Assembly: GCA_009760855.2 (NCBI GenBank)
Contig: WPIO01000004.1
Coordinates: forward strand, 630,001-694,000
DNA length: 64,000 nucleotides
DNA from: Cristatella mucedo
Taxonomy: Eukaryota > Bryozoa > Phylactolaemata > Cristatellidae
Reading direction: 5' to 3'
Position 1 is the stretch's first letter. Each line of letters begins with the position of its first letter. Shown in pieces: positions 1-10,119 of the stretch. The position numbers and the translations under genes were made by a program. The notes under the pieces were generated by a model. The model did no database searches. It saw only the letters and a list, made by a program, of their open reading frames with translations, and had not been told where the DNA came from.

Positions 1-313
1 CCCGTCACCCCAGCACCGCAGTACCGCAGCAGAGTACCCAGCGCCGCAGCTGCCTTGGCGAGCAGACTCTTCGATGGTCGCAGGCTCCAAAGCGCCCTCT
101 GCCACTTGCAACCTGCTGCCACCGATGATGGCGGTGCTTCGGCTGCTGCTGCAGCAGCCAGCGTGCGTCTGCAATAGTACTACGCTGCGTCAGCGTCTGT
201 CCGTCTCTCTCTCTCTCTCTTTCTTTCACTCGCTCCCTCGCTCTCGCTTTCTCTTTTTACGATTCTCCGCTCGCCTCTGCCCTCAATCTCGTTCGCTTAA
301 TTTTCCCTCATCT

Positions 314-395
<82 letters not shown>

Positions 396-956
396 TCTCT
401 CCGTTGTCTCCTCTCTCCTTCCACGAGTGTAATCTGCCTCATCTCTCTCAATAAGTTGGCAGTGAGTAGCAAGCCACCGCCGGCGAAGCGCCGAGGCAGC
501 TATGTAGCCCTCACTGCTGACTGTTCCGCCGAGTTGGAAGGCTCTCATATGCCGACCGCCATTTAGAGAGCTCCCATTTCGCACGCGCGCGCTAGCTGAT
601 ATCCTCTTTCTTACGCTCGAGATGAAGCGCCTCGGCACAGTGTGCAAAAGCGATCATCCGCGAGGCCTTCGCAGAAAGAAATCCCAGAGCGAGGCGAGCC
701 TCTGGCGAGGCGTTGACTCGCTGTACGTCGCGCAGCGGATGCGCTCTCCGATCGGCGACCGCCGCGTTGTAGCGGTCGAGTGGCGCGTGCAGCTCGGCAA
801 CCGATCTGCATCGTAATCGCACGCAGCGCAGCGCGGTTCGGCTAGAGCCCGTGCTGCGAGCGGATACTCGAAGGATGCTTTAAAGCCCCGCGTGGTGCGC
901 CGAGGACCCAGGCGAAGCCGGGGGGGGGGATGTGAGGCAGCTGCCAACTCTGGCCT
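1..956. other. GC-rich sequence with CT tracts, no gene seen
   Basis: It holds CT-rich runs at about 202-228 and 317-390 in CpG-rich DNA. ORFs across it are translations of the CT tract (Leu-Ser or Arg-Glu runs) or short shadows. No splice-consistent coding exon was recognised. Confidence 0.6.
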
Positions 957-1072
957 GGTAGGTGGGAGTAGGTGGGAGTAGGTGGGAGTAGGTGGGAGTA
1001 GGTGGGAGTAGGTGGGAGTAGGTGGGAGTAGGTGGGAGTAGGTGGGAGTATGTGAAAGTAGGTAGGAGTAGG
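957..1072. repeat. 10-base minisatellite, unit GGTGGGAGTA
   Basis: About eleven head-to-tail copies, nearly identical until a TGTGAAAGTA variant near 1050. The G-rich strand is plus. Confidence 0.95.
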
Positions 1073-1278
1073 TGGTCCGACACAGCTGACGAAATATCCC
1101 GAAACGGTCTGACTGATCTGACTGGCCGTTTCGGCGTCTCTTCGGCCAGTTTTCGCTTGCCGCTGGCGCTTCGAGACGTCCCTTTAGGTCCCCCTTTACA
1201 GGGGGGCGGGGCGGGGCTCCGCCCCCCCTGTGCCACCGCGGCGCTCCAATCCTGGCTTCGCCTGTGCGAAGAACAAGC

Positions 1279-1328
1279 GGCGTCGATAGCTCACTCGGTA
1301 GAGCATTTGGACCTACGGTAAACCAGGG
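1279..1328 (+). repeat. tRNA-like 5' half, probably a SINE head remnant
   Basis: TAGCTCACTCGGTAGAGCA is a good A-box/D-arm, followed by an anticodon-like stem, but no T-arm or acceptor 3' half follows. It runs directly into a minus-strand LINE-B-type tail, so it is not a functional tRNA. Confidence 0.55.
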
Positions 1329-1440
1329 ATTAATAATAATAATAAAAATAATACATTTGTATAGCGTCCGTAGAGAACTTTATATCTGTCTAAGCACTTT
1401 GCATTTGCTGCAAAGAAAGCCCAGGCGAATGGTTAACGGT
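1329..1440 (-). mobile_element. LINE-B 3' tail fragment
   Basis: On the minus strand it reads gcaaatgcaaagtgcttag, then the agttctc/gcgctatacaaatgtatt tail and (ATT)n, shared with the other LINE-B copies. Confidence 0.65.
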
Positions 1441-1450
1441 AGCAAGAGAT

Positions 1451-1520
1451 TCTCTCTCTCTCTCTCTCTCTCTCTCTCGCCTCTCTCTCCTCTCTCTCTC
1501 TCCTCTCTTTCTCTCTCCTC

Positions 1521-1616
<96 letters not shown>

Positions 1617-1720
1617 CTCTCTGTGTCTGTGTCTATGTCTCTGTTTCTGTCTCTGTCTCTCTCTCTGTGTGTGTATCTCTGTGTCTCTCTGTGTCTCTCT
1701 TCTCTCCCCCTCTCTCCTCT
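1451..1720. repeat. Long CT microsatellite with TGTCTC variants
   Basis: Almost pure (CT)n from about 1529 to 1612, with interrupted CT/GTCT on both sides. ORFs over it are artefacts of the repeat. Confidence 0.95.
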
Positions 1721-1833
1721 TCCTCTCTATCTCCCTCTCTCTTCTTCCTCTCTATCACGCCCGCTCTCGCTATTTCTCGTCCCATCGAAACGCCTCTCAT
1801 TCGAGCCAGTCTCGAGTCTCGTTCCGTCTCGCG

Positions 1834-1868
1834 CCCCCTCCGCACGCGCTGAGCGCGTGCGGAGGGGG
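1834..1868. repeat. Perfect palindrome, 17-base arms
   Basis: Arms CCCCCTCCGCACGCGCT and its exact complement flank a single G at 1851. It would extrude as a very stable hairpin. Confidence 0.9.
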
Positions 1869-1869
1869 T

Positions 1870-3935
1870 GCGGTGGGTGCTGCTCCGCTCGGCTCCGCGC
1901 AGCTCGGTGCGCAAGCGCCGGCGGCGCCTAAGCCGGCGCTCGCACTCCGAGCGTTGCTGACGCGCGACGCCGCGAGTGCGTAACGAGCCTTATGAATGCC
2001 CCGCCGCCAGGCAGGTTCTGCGCCGGCGCTGCCGGCGGCGGCTCCGGCTCTGTCTGCGCGAGTCAGGGGCGGCAATAAAGCGCGCGAAGCGGGGATACAG
2101 CAGGCGGCGTAGGCGGAGGCCGTCTGCCGCTACCGGAGGACATCTGCCAGGCGCCTCCGTCCCGCCTCGCGACTCGCCGCGCGGAAACCTGACAGGCCGC
2201 TCGGCGTACCGCCGGCGCACCTGCCGGGTGGATTTTATAGCGTTGCCTTCTGTCTGTCTCCCTCCCCTGTACTCCTCCTCCGTCGGCGGCGGTGGTCTGC
2301 CGCATCCCTGCTACCCCGTAATCGCCGGCGGCGCAACAATGGGCGATTGCCCAGGTATTCGACTTCGGCAGGAGTCGTCGTCGCCGCCGCCGCCGCCGCA
2401 GCCGATCTAAAGTTCAGCCGCGGCTGGCGGACCGAAGAATGAGGCGGCCGGTGTAGCCGGCGCGTCTCGCGTCCGCGCTCCTGCTCCGACGCCTCGCGTT
2501 CGGCAGCAGAGGCAACGCCGGCGGGCGGTGCCGCCGCATCGGTATCCGATCGGCCCGCGACGGCCGGCTGTCGAGCGCGGTGACGGCGGCGGCGACGCCG
2601 CCGTCAGCCATTTGGCATCGCTTCGCCGCGCGATGGCAGCGGCGAGGGCCCGGCGGCTTCTCATCATCTAATTATCGCCGTTCTTTGCGCTCGCTCTGCG
2701 TCCGAGCGCGATTTGCTCGGACCACACGGAGCTCCGACGCACGGCGGCCGCTGCTGCTGCTGCTGCTGCAGCCGCCGCCGCCGCCTGTCGGCCGAATGCG
2801 AGCGAGCGGCCTTTCTCCAGACACAGCCTGACCTTCTGCCGCGCGCGCGCGCGCGATCGATAAAGTCGCACTCGGCGGCTGCGCCCGAAGAAGCGAGCGC
2901 GATTGCGCCTGGCCTGGCGGAGGCCCGGCAGTCCGGGGCGGCCGCTTTTTTCTGCCGCGAGAGGGAATCACGAGGCGACGACGGGCTCTCCAGCGATGAG
3001 CGAAGACTTCTTTCTGAGGGCGCAATATAAGTATATTGTTAATTTGATTATGATTATGATTATTTTTATTATTATTATTATTATAAGGACGAATGACGCC
3101 AAGCGGCCAGTCGCGCCATTTCAAGGGGGGCCCGCCGCTCGGCCTGAAAGCGACCGCCATTCTTTCGCCAAGTGAGACTGAACTTGCGGCTCGGTCCATG
3201 TGGGTTCGCTGAAGCCGCGCGGCTCCGCTCCGGTCACGGGAGCGCGCTCGCGCGCTCCTCGCGAGAGACGACCGGATCGCAGGTTGCGGCGGCGTTCGCT
3301 CGTCTGTGTGAGGCGCGGGAGGTAGGAAAGTCTGTTTCTTAATGCACGTTGACATATCGCGGGGCAACGGCAGCTCGCCGGCCGCCGCGATCGGTAATAA
3401 AACTCGCCGTTTCGCCGAAAGCCGACCGGAAAACTTTCCCGGAGGCAGAGCGTAATGGCCGAGGTGGAGGCATTAAAGAGGCACGCCGCCAGCCAGTGCC
3501 GAACGTCGAGGGCGGCGACATTAGACGCCAGGTGTGCTCCCGGCGACGCGATTCGGCAAGCACGCGCGACCGCCGCTGAGCGGCTGCCGGCGGCGGGCAG
3601 CGCGTCAGGGAGAGCGAGAGGGGGTGCTTCGCTCGCGCGCGAGCGGCGGGAAAGGACCGGTCGCGCGCCAGCCGAGGCCTCGCGCTGCGCGCCGTGCCGC
3701 TCGAGTCCGAGGAGCAAGGTCGCGCAAGGCCGCCGCTCTCGATCGCGTCGACGCCGGAAGCGTGCCGCACATCCGGCTGACCGTTCGAGCGCTAGCGGCG
3801 CGTCGACGACTTCAAGGTCGCACGCGATGCCCGCAGGGAACGACGTCCAAGGGCTGCGCGGCCGGCGCTTCAGAGGCGAAGGACGCCGCCGAACCTGGCG
3901 CCGCCGCATCGCGGCAGAGGCAGAGATCGCGGCAG
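1870..3935. other. CpG-island-like DNA, no gene recognised
   Basis: Very CpG-rich sequence with short CCG and CTG runs (2388-2400, 2750-2785), a CG run at 2840-2853 and an AT/ATT patch at 3045-3083. Several long ORFs exist on both strands, but all are Arg/Ala/Pro-rich and overlap in several frames, as expected from composition. Confidence 0.5.
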
Positions 3936-3936
3936 A

Positions 3937-4064
<128 letters not shown>

Positions 4065-4375
4065 AGCTTGCCAAAAAGGCCGCCGAGGGACAGTGAGCCG
4101 TGCACGGCGCCGACTCGTTTGATTAGCACGCCATTTTCGCACGCGAGCCGCTTCGGTCACAAAACCGAGGCTTGAATGTGTGCGGCGGCGGCAGAATCTA
4201 CGGACGACGCGGAATCGCGGGAAGTGGAGACGATTCCAAGGAGAAGCGCCGAGGACGACTTCTACTGGGATTGGAGCTCGTCGACTACCGGGAGGAGCTT
4301 CGTCAAGTTTTCCTCGAGTATTGTGTCGTCGTCGACGTTTTGGAAGACAGCGTTGCACGCAGTGTGAAACCCACT

Positions 4376-4419
4376 CTTTCACTCTCCCTCTCTCTCTCTC
4401 TCTCCCTTTCTCTCCCTCG

Positions 4420-4450
<31 letters not shown>

Positions 4451-4500
4451 CCTCGCTCTCTCTCTCCCTTTCTCTCTCCCTCGCTCTCTCTATCTCTCTT

Positions 4501-4560
<60 letters not shown>

Positions 4561-4575
4561 TCTCTCTCTCTCTCC
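4376..4575. repeat. Interrupted (CT)n tract
   Basis: CT repeats broken by CCCT and TTTC variants. A complementary GA tract lies 150 bases downstream. Confidence 0.95.
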
Positions 4576-4721
4576 AATGAGAGCTGGTGGTCGTCCTAAA
4601 TTGGGGAGCACGCAGCCCGCGCTGCGGTTGCTAGCGTCGCCCAGTGCAGAATGTAGGGAGCCCGACGGGTGCGAGAGTCGAGAAAACTGTTCTCTCGCGT
4701 TCTCTCGAGTTTACTCGGTGT

Positions 4722-4723
4722 TC

Positions 4724-4798
<75 letters not shown>
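4722..4798. repeat. (GA)n microsatellite
   Basis: Nearly pure GA, inverted with respect to the CT tract at 4376-4575. Confidence 0.95.
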
Positions 4799-4799
<1 letters not shown>

Positions 4800-4800
<1 letters not shown>

Positions 4801-6500
4801 AGGGAAAGTTCAGGCAACCACTACAGCTCTCGCTTGTAAGATTGGCCGCCAAGGACGACTACAACGCCGTCGTCGAAATAAATCACAGCCGCCTTCAGAC
4901 GTGTCGCCTAGCTAGCGTTCCGTCCATAAGCCGCTCAAAGATGCAGTGCACGAATTAAAACGCATTGCGCCGAACTTCCAGACAGAAAGGCCATGCGAGA
5001 AAGCAGGTTTTTGTTTAAAGAGGCCATTATTAGTACATGGATTTAAGAGCGATTAAATCCTAAATCGATTTAGTCGATCGATGTAAGCGTCGACAGCCAG
5101 TTGGCGCCTGACAGCGCACCGAGGACGTCGTCAGTCCTTGGCAGCGGATATAAATCGCTTTCGGCTACGTTATCAATGCTCCGCGCCCCCTGACCCCGCC
5201 AAGTCCGCGAAGCATCTCGCCGTGTCGCATTGCATCGCATTTCTTCTTAGCTCCTTACCCCAGAGGACGCGAACGATTCGTTTGGTGGTTTCACCGCAAG
5301 CTCTCGTTGCGCAAAACCGCCGACGACTTTCTGGCTGCGCTCTGCGAGAGCTGCGTGCATCTTGGGTTGAGCTGCACCCATCCGGTCGCCGCTGCCGCGT
5401 CTCGCGCGCCGCGCGAGCAACGCCCGCGGCGGCGGCGGCGACGGTGGCGTTGCTCGCGAGCGGCTCGTCGTCTAGAATCCTAGAATAGAATCTTATTCTA
5501 GGAATCGTCTAGAATCGAATAGAATCGTCTAGAATCCTAGAATAAGAATCGTCGTCTCCGAATGCGCATCCTTTCGTCAGAGGCGAATTTTCTCCGTTGG
5601 CGCGCGACGCCGCAACCTCGCTGAATACATAGGCAAACTTTCCTAAGGGCGACTAGTGTAGCTTAGGATGCCGGAAAATGCGTGCAGGACGAAGAAGGTG
5701 AAGGACGGACGGGACGGGGAGTGGCAACTGCCGGACCCGGGCTATCCGGGATCGCCGGCTACGTACGGAGGCGCTGCACGCACTGAGCGAGGTGACAGCG
5801 TCTGTCGGTCGCTTGAGATGCAGAAAGGAAATCAATGATCGATGAAAAGGTAAGACGCACTGCTGAAGATGGCGGACCGAGAGCGTCCTCAGTGGACGCC
5901 CACGCGCGTTAGGCAATACTAGACCGTTCACCAGCCGCAATGGAGACCACGCGACCGCAGCGGGTGCATAGACGCGAGTAGCAGGAAGCATAATGGCACG
6001 TACGATAAGGCATTCTCACTCGATAGCGATATTCTGGCGCGCAGCCGCTATATTGACATTGCAACGCGGACCTCGCCGGGACACGGTGCGCCGTCGCGAT
6101 TGGCTGCTGCGAGTGTCCAACAGGCGGGATATCGCTGCGCGGCGATAGCTGAGCGACATTCTCCAGTGGACCCTGCCTCTCCCGCCGCCAAAGGACGTAC
6201 ACTACTAAAGAGTAGCGAGCTGTCAAAGTTTACAGTAGAAAAGACGCGAGCTTTGATGCTAACCACTGAAGGAGAAGCGTCGCTCGATTGCAAGGCGCTA
6301 GCTGAGCTGTGCCATTTCCGCTGAAAGCATCACGCCGGTGCAGCGCTCTTTTCTTTAAGAAAGCATCGCCCGTCGCTCTTTTTGAATCTCGAGTTTCCCC
6401 GAGGGAATTTTTTGGTTTTGCACGCAGCTTAAAAATCGGGCGCCATTTAATTTTGGCGGCGAATGCCCTGTCGCCTTCCAAGCGGCTCTGTACGGCTTAC
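4800..6500. other. No gene seen; local TAGAATC repeats
   Basis: Mixed GC-rich sequence. Around 5470-5556 the words TCTAGAATC, CCTAGAATA and their complements recur in direct and inverted order. No coding exon or recognisable transposon was seen. Confidence 0.45.
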
Positions 6501-6761
6501 AGGAGAAGAGCCGAATGTCGGCGAATCGACGACGGCGTCTTCGCTGGCACCTTGGTCGCGCTGCTGCTGCTGCGGCTGCTGCTGCGGACTCGCCGCCGCC
6601 GCCGCTCCACCGCCGACGCCGCCGCACAGCAGCAGCAGCGTTACGAACGCCGCAAAGCAGACGACGGCGCGCAGCGCCGCAGCCGTCACCGCCGCAGCGG
6701 CGCCTCCAGCCGTCGACAGACGCATGGCTTGGCCGAAGTCCGTCGATCGGCGAGTGACGGA
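6501..6761 (-). pseudogene. Inverted, diverged copy of the EGF-ligand signal-peptide exon
   Basis: Read on the minus strand this stretch matches 9182-9430 almost base for base. It has an ATG at 6725, the same Ala/Leu signal peptide and the same acidic linker ending TFGSSP. Differences include FAAFVTLLLL for FAACLTLLLL and 12 extra bases in a CAG/Gln run. Homology stops exactly where the minus copy reads CT/GTAAGC, a good splice donor. The frame is open throughout, and the donor would be in phase 0, so it does not match the phase-1 exon 2 of the plus-strand gene. I saw no EGF exon on the minus strand to its left. It may be a dead exon copy, or the first exon of a second, divergently transcribed transcript. 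Confidence 0.7.
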
Positions 6762-6929
6762 TCTTCTCATGTAAGCTGGCTGGGTGCGTGCGTGCGTGCT
6801 GCGATTCTGATTAGCGACGCAATCAGTTTTACTCGCAGATTCCTGTCCGGGCTCCCTGTTAATCGTTCTCTGTGCCTCTTCGTTGTTAAGTGAGTCACCT
6901 CTCGCTTTCTGTTCACGAGTTTAGAGAAG

Positions 6930-7066
6930 TCGCGTGTTTGAATCGTGCAAATCGGAGAATCCTTTATCGCCGCCGCCGCCGCGAGCGGCGGCGGCGGCGA
7001 TGGCCGCTAGGGCTTCTTCTGCCGCTATGCAAACGAGGCTGTTAAATCGGCTGCGGTATTTTTTCC
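6930..7066 (+). mobile_element. Old SINE-B 3' portion
   Basis: The B-box-like GTGTTTGAATCGTGCA, then atcctttatcgcc, cttcttctgccgctatgcaaa and gaggctgttaaatcggct follow the SINE-B pattern. A GCC/GGC hairpin replaces the normal middle. Confidence 0.6.
6966..7001. repeat. Hairpin of GCC and GGC runs, 17-base arms
   Basis: Exact inverted repeat with a GA loop at 6983-6984, embedded in the SINE-B remnant. Confidence 0.9.
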
Positions 7067-7502
7067 TCTCGTATAATACGACTGTGTGGGGCGATGCGGC
7101 AGCTCTGTGCCCGTAAGAGGACATAACATTACGGTAGCCGTGCGCAGGGCCCGCTCCCCCCCCCACCACCCGAGCTCTCGACTCGCGCCGACGGAGCACG
7201 CGACCGCCGGCTGCGGCTGCGGCGGCGGAGCGGTTGGCGGTTGGCGGTTGGCCATTGCCTCTGCCATCTTAACGTTGCGACGAAATCGACGCCGGAGCGC
7301 GAAAGCGTCGGCGCGACGGTGACGACGGTCGCCGCTCCGTTTTGGGCCGCGGCTGCTGGCGGCACGACGACACAGCAGACGACCGCCGACGTCGGATGCG
7401 ATTACGCTGTGCGTCGGCGTCGCTCCTAATCATACCCCCCCCCCGCCGCCCACAGCATCCGCCGGCGGCGGCGGCGGCGGCTTCCGTGCCCAGCCCGACG
7501 CA

Positions 7503-7544
7503 GCCCCGCGCAACCGCGGCACGCGTGCCGCGGTTGCGCGGGGC
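7503..7544. repeat. 42-base perfect palindrome without spacer
   Basis: The 21-base arms are exact complements meeting at CACG/CGTG between 7523 and 7524. It lies between the two inverted copies of the EGF-ligand signal exon. Confidence 0.95.
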
Positions 7545-7756
7545 GAGGCCGCAACGCTCGAGCACGCGCGAACTAGCGGAAGCGAGCGCTCGCGAGAAAA
7601 TGAGATAGGAATCGGAGACAGGAGTAGCGCACGCGAGTACGCACGCACGCGCGTACGCACGCCCGCACGTGAATCCTTCCGTAGCGCTCCTTTCTCGATA
7701 GAGCCGCGCGTCCGTCACTCCTTTCTGCGTTTGTCTTCACCGAGTCAGGCACACGC

Positions 7757-7774
7757 TCTCTCTCTCTCTCTTCC

Positions 7775-7838
<64 letters not shown>

Positions 7839-7905
7839 CCTTCCTCTCTCTCTCCCTCCCTCCCTCTCTCTCTTTCCCTCTCTCCCCTCTCTCTCTCTCT
7901 CTTTC
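7757..7905. repeat. (CT)n tract with CCCT interruptions
   Basis: CT microsatellite followed by short ATCT and ACCT units to about 7960. Confidence 0.95.
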
Positions 7906-8649
7906 AAGCACAATCGCAGTCTCTATTCTGCGCTTATTTATCTACCTATCTACCTACCTGTTCTATCCGTCCATCCCTCTAATCTTAGGACTAAATCTTA
8001 GGATTGGTCTCGCTTTGCTGATTTTTCACTCCGCGCTCGCTGTGCCGTGGTTTGCGCCGGCCGTTTGCTCTGGCCGCTCAGAAAGCATCGTAGCCACTTG
8101 AGCGCTGCCCGCACTGTCGCAATCCCGCCGCAGCCGCCGCGTCCTGCCGTTCGGATCCAGAGCGCCGCCGCTGTGTAAGCGCACCGCCCCGTGCTCGAGC
8201 GATGCGTGGCTTGCTCGCGCCAACTCACCGACGCCTTGCGCGGCCGCCTCCGGTGCAGAGCCGCCGCCGCAGCGGCGGCGGCGGCGGCGGCCTGGCCACA
8301 GGCGCGCGGAGGACCGCGCGCGCGCGAGGTAACGGGAGACAATAGACCGCGCCCGGCGCGCTGCGTCCGCCGCCGCCGTAGCCCGGCGGCCCTGGGAGGC
8401 GGCGTCTATATCGCCGCTGCCGCCGCGGCAGCGGCGGCGGCGCATGCGCGCGAGCCAGACTCGGACCGGCTCGTAAGTTGGAGCAAATAATGAGCCGCTT
8501 TGTTTATATACCCACATTAGCGACCGAACATCTGTCATAGCAATATACCGTGCGCGCGCTAGACTGCCAACTGTCTACCGCGATCGTTCCTACTGGTCTG
8601 GCCTCGAAGTCACACCCACCGCCAAGCAAATCCAATTAAGCCCGGATTG

Positions 8650-8657
8650 TATATAGG
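8650..8657 (+). promoter_or_regulatory. Candidate TATA box of the EGF-ligand gene
   Basis: TATATAGG stands in CpG-rich DNA about 565 bases upstream of the EGF-ligand start codon. A start site about 30 bases downstream would give a 5' UTR of roughly 540 bases, containing a short GA tract at 9060-9082. Other TATA-like strings occur at about 8506 and 8850, so this choice is tentative. Confidence 0.3.
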
Positions 8658-9217
8658 TCCGCGCGGCCCGGTGCCTCGCCGTTCACAGCCGTTCTTCACA
8701 GCCACCTCGCGTAGCAGTCGAGTCGCAGGCGACGGGCCTCCGTCGGCAAGTATCCCCGGCCGGCAACTTAGCGTGCGAGATACTACGCGACTCGCTCGCA
8801 CGTCTCCGGCTCCAGCGCCAAACGATAGCGGCGTGCGTCGGCGGTCGTGGATATACCCAGCGAACACTCGACGGATTTAGATTTGCAGTCGCATCTGCAG
8901 CGGCGGTGGCGGCCGAGGATATCGTCGTAATCTGCTTCGCGGATTACGCTGCTGCAGAGCCACGAGCGAGCGGGCTATAGCTCCGGAAGGACAGTGCGCG
9001 ACCTCCGTCGCCTCGTCAATCGCCTTCCGCACGCGCGAGCGCTCGTAAGCTCCCGTCGGAGAGAGAGAGAGAGAGAGAGAGACGGAGCGCGCGCGCGTCT
9101 CCGGAGAGCGACGCTCGCATACCGCGCTCAGGCGGGAAGCAGCTGCCGCAGCCGGCGGCGTCGGACGCAGCGAGACCGACTTCCGTCACTCGCCGATCAA
9201 CGGACTTCGGCCAAGCC

Positions 9218-9524
9218 ATGCGTCTGTCGACGGCTGGAGGCGCCGCTGCGGCGGTGACGGCTGCGGCGCTTCGCGCCGTCGTCTGCTTCGCGGCGTGCCT
9301 AACGCTGCTGCTGCTGTGCGGCGGCGTCGGCGGTGGAGCGGCGGCGGCGGCGAGTCCGCAGCCGCAGCAGCGCGACCAAGGTGCCAGCGAAGACGCCGTC
9401 GTCGATTCGCCGACATTCGGCTCTTCTCCTTCGTCTGCTTATTCTTCTTCGTCGTCGTCGTCGTCGACGACGGCCGCGCCGCTCGCGACGACGCGGCCTC
9501 CGGCGATGAGTCCCCACGTGCAAG
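9218..9524 (+). CDS. EGF-ligand exon 1: start codon, signal peptide, Ser-rich linker
   Basis: The ATG at 9218 is the first in this frame before a Leu/Ala-rich hydrophobic run typical of secretion. The exon then gives a Gln/Asp/Ser linker and a run of Ser and Thr codons. It ends in phase 1 at CAAG/GTAGGC. The part 9182-9430 has an inverted copy at 6501-6761. Confidence 0.65.
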
Positions 9525-9906
9525 GTAGGCGCCGCTGCCGCAGCGGCGGCCTTCTCAAACTCAGCCGCTTTCGGGCGCTCTCGCTCTCGCCTCGCCTGAG
9601 CGCTCGCCGGGCGCGAGCTGCGGCCTCCTCCTCCTCCTCCTCCTCCCGCTCGGCGGGGGACTGCGGTGCGGTGGTGGCGGCGGCCTCCTCACGCGGCTGC
9701 GCACGTCTCGCCGTTGGCAGGTATGCGCGAGTGCAGCGCCAAGGAGAAGCGCAAGGCCGCCTGCCTGGCTGGAGAGTGCGCCTCGCTGCAGACGAGCAGC
9801 GTGCACACGTACGTCATATGCAGGTGAGCGTCGCCGCGTGCGCCACCGCCGACGACGAGCGCGGTGCAGTGCGGAGGGGCAGCGTGGCGGATAGAGAAGG
9901 TCGGAC

Positions 9907-9983
<77 letters not shown>

Positions 9984-10065
9984 GCGGATGACCGCCGCGA
10001 GTAGCTGTGCACGCACGCCTAGTAGTCGTCGACGCCGCCGCCGCCGCCGCCGCCACCGCCGCCGC

Positions 10066-10119
<54 letters not shown>

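Noticed and set aside
297-647. Long Arg-Glu or Leu-Ser ORFs over CT/GA tracts (also near 1264-1983, 3121-4175, 3870-4915, 7573-7911, 9561-10016, 23693-24322)
   Set aside because: Direct translations of dinucleotide repeats, open in several frames on both strands, with no domain outside the repeat.
1976-2410. Arg/Pro/Ala-rich ORF in CpG-rich DNA
   Set aside because: Overlaps equally long ORFs in other frames. Composition alone explains it.
5653-5991. Second EGF exon for the inverted signal-peptide copy
   Set aside because: Minus ORFs to the left of 6501 have no six-cysteine pattern or fitting splice sites.
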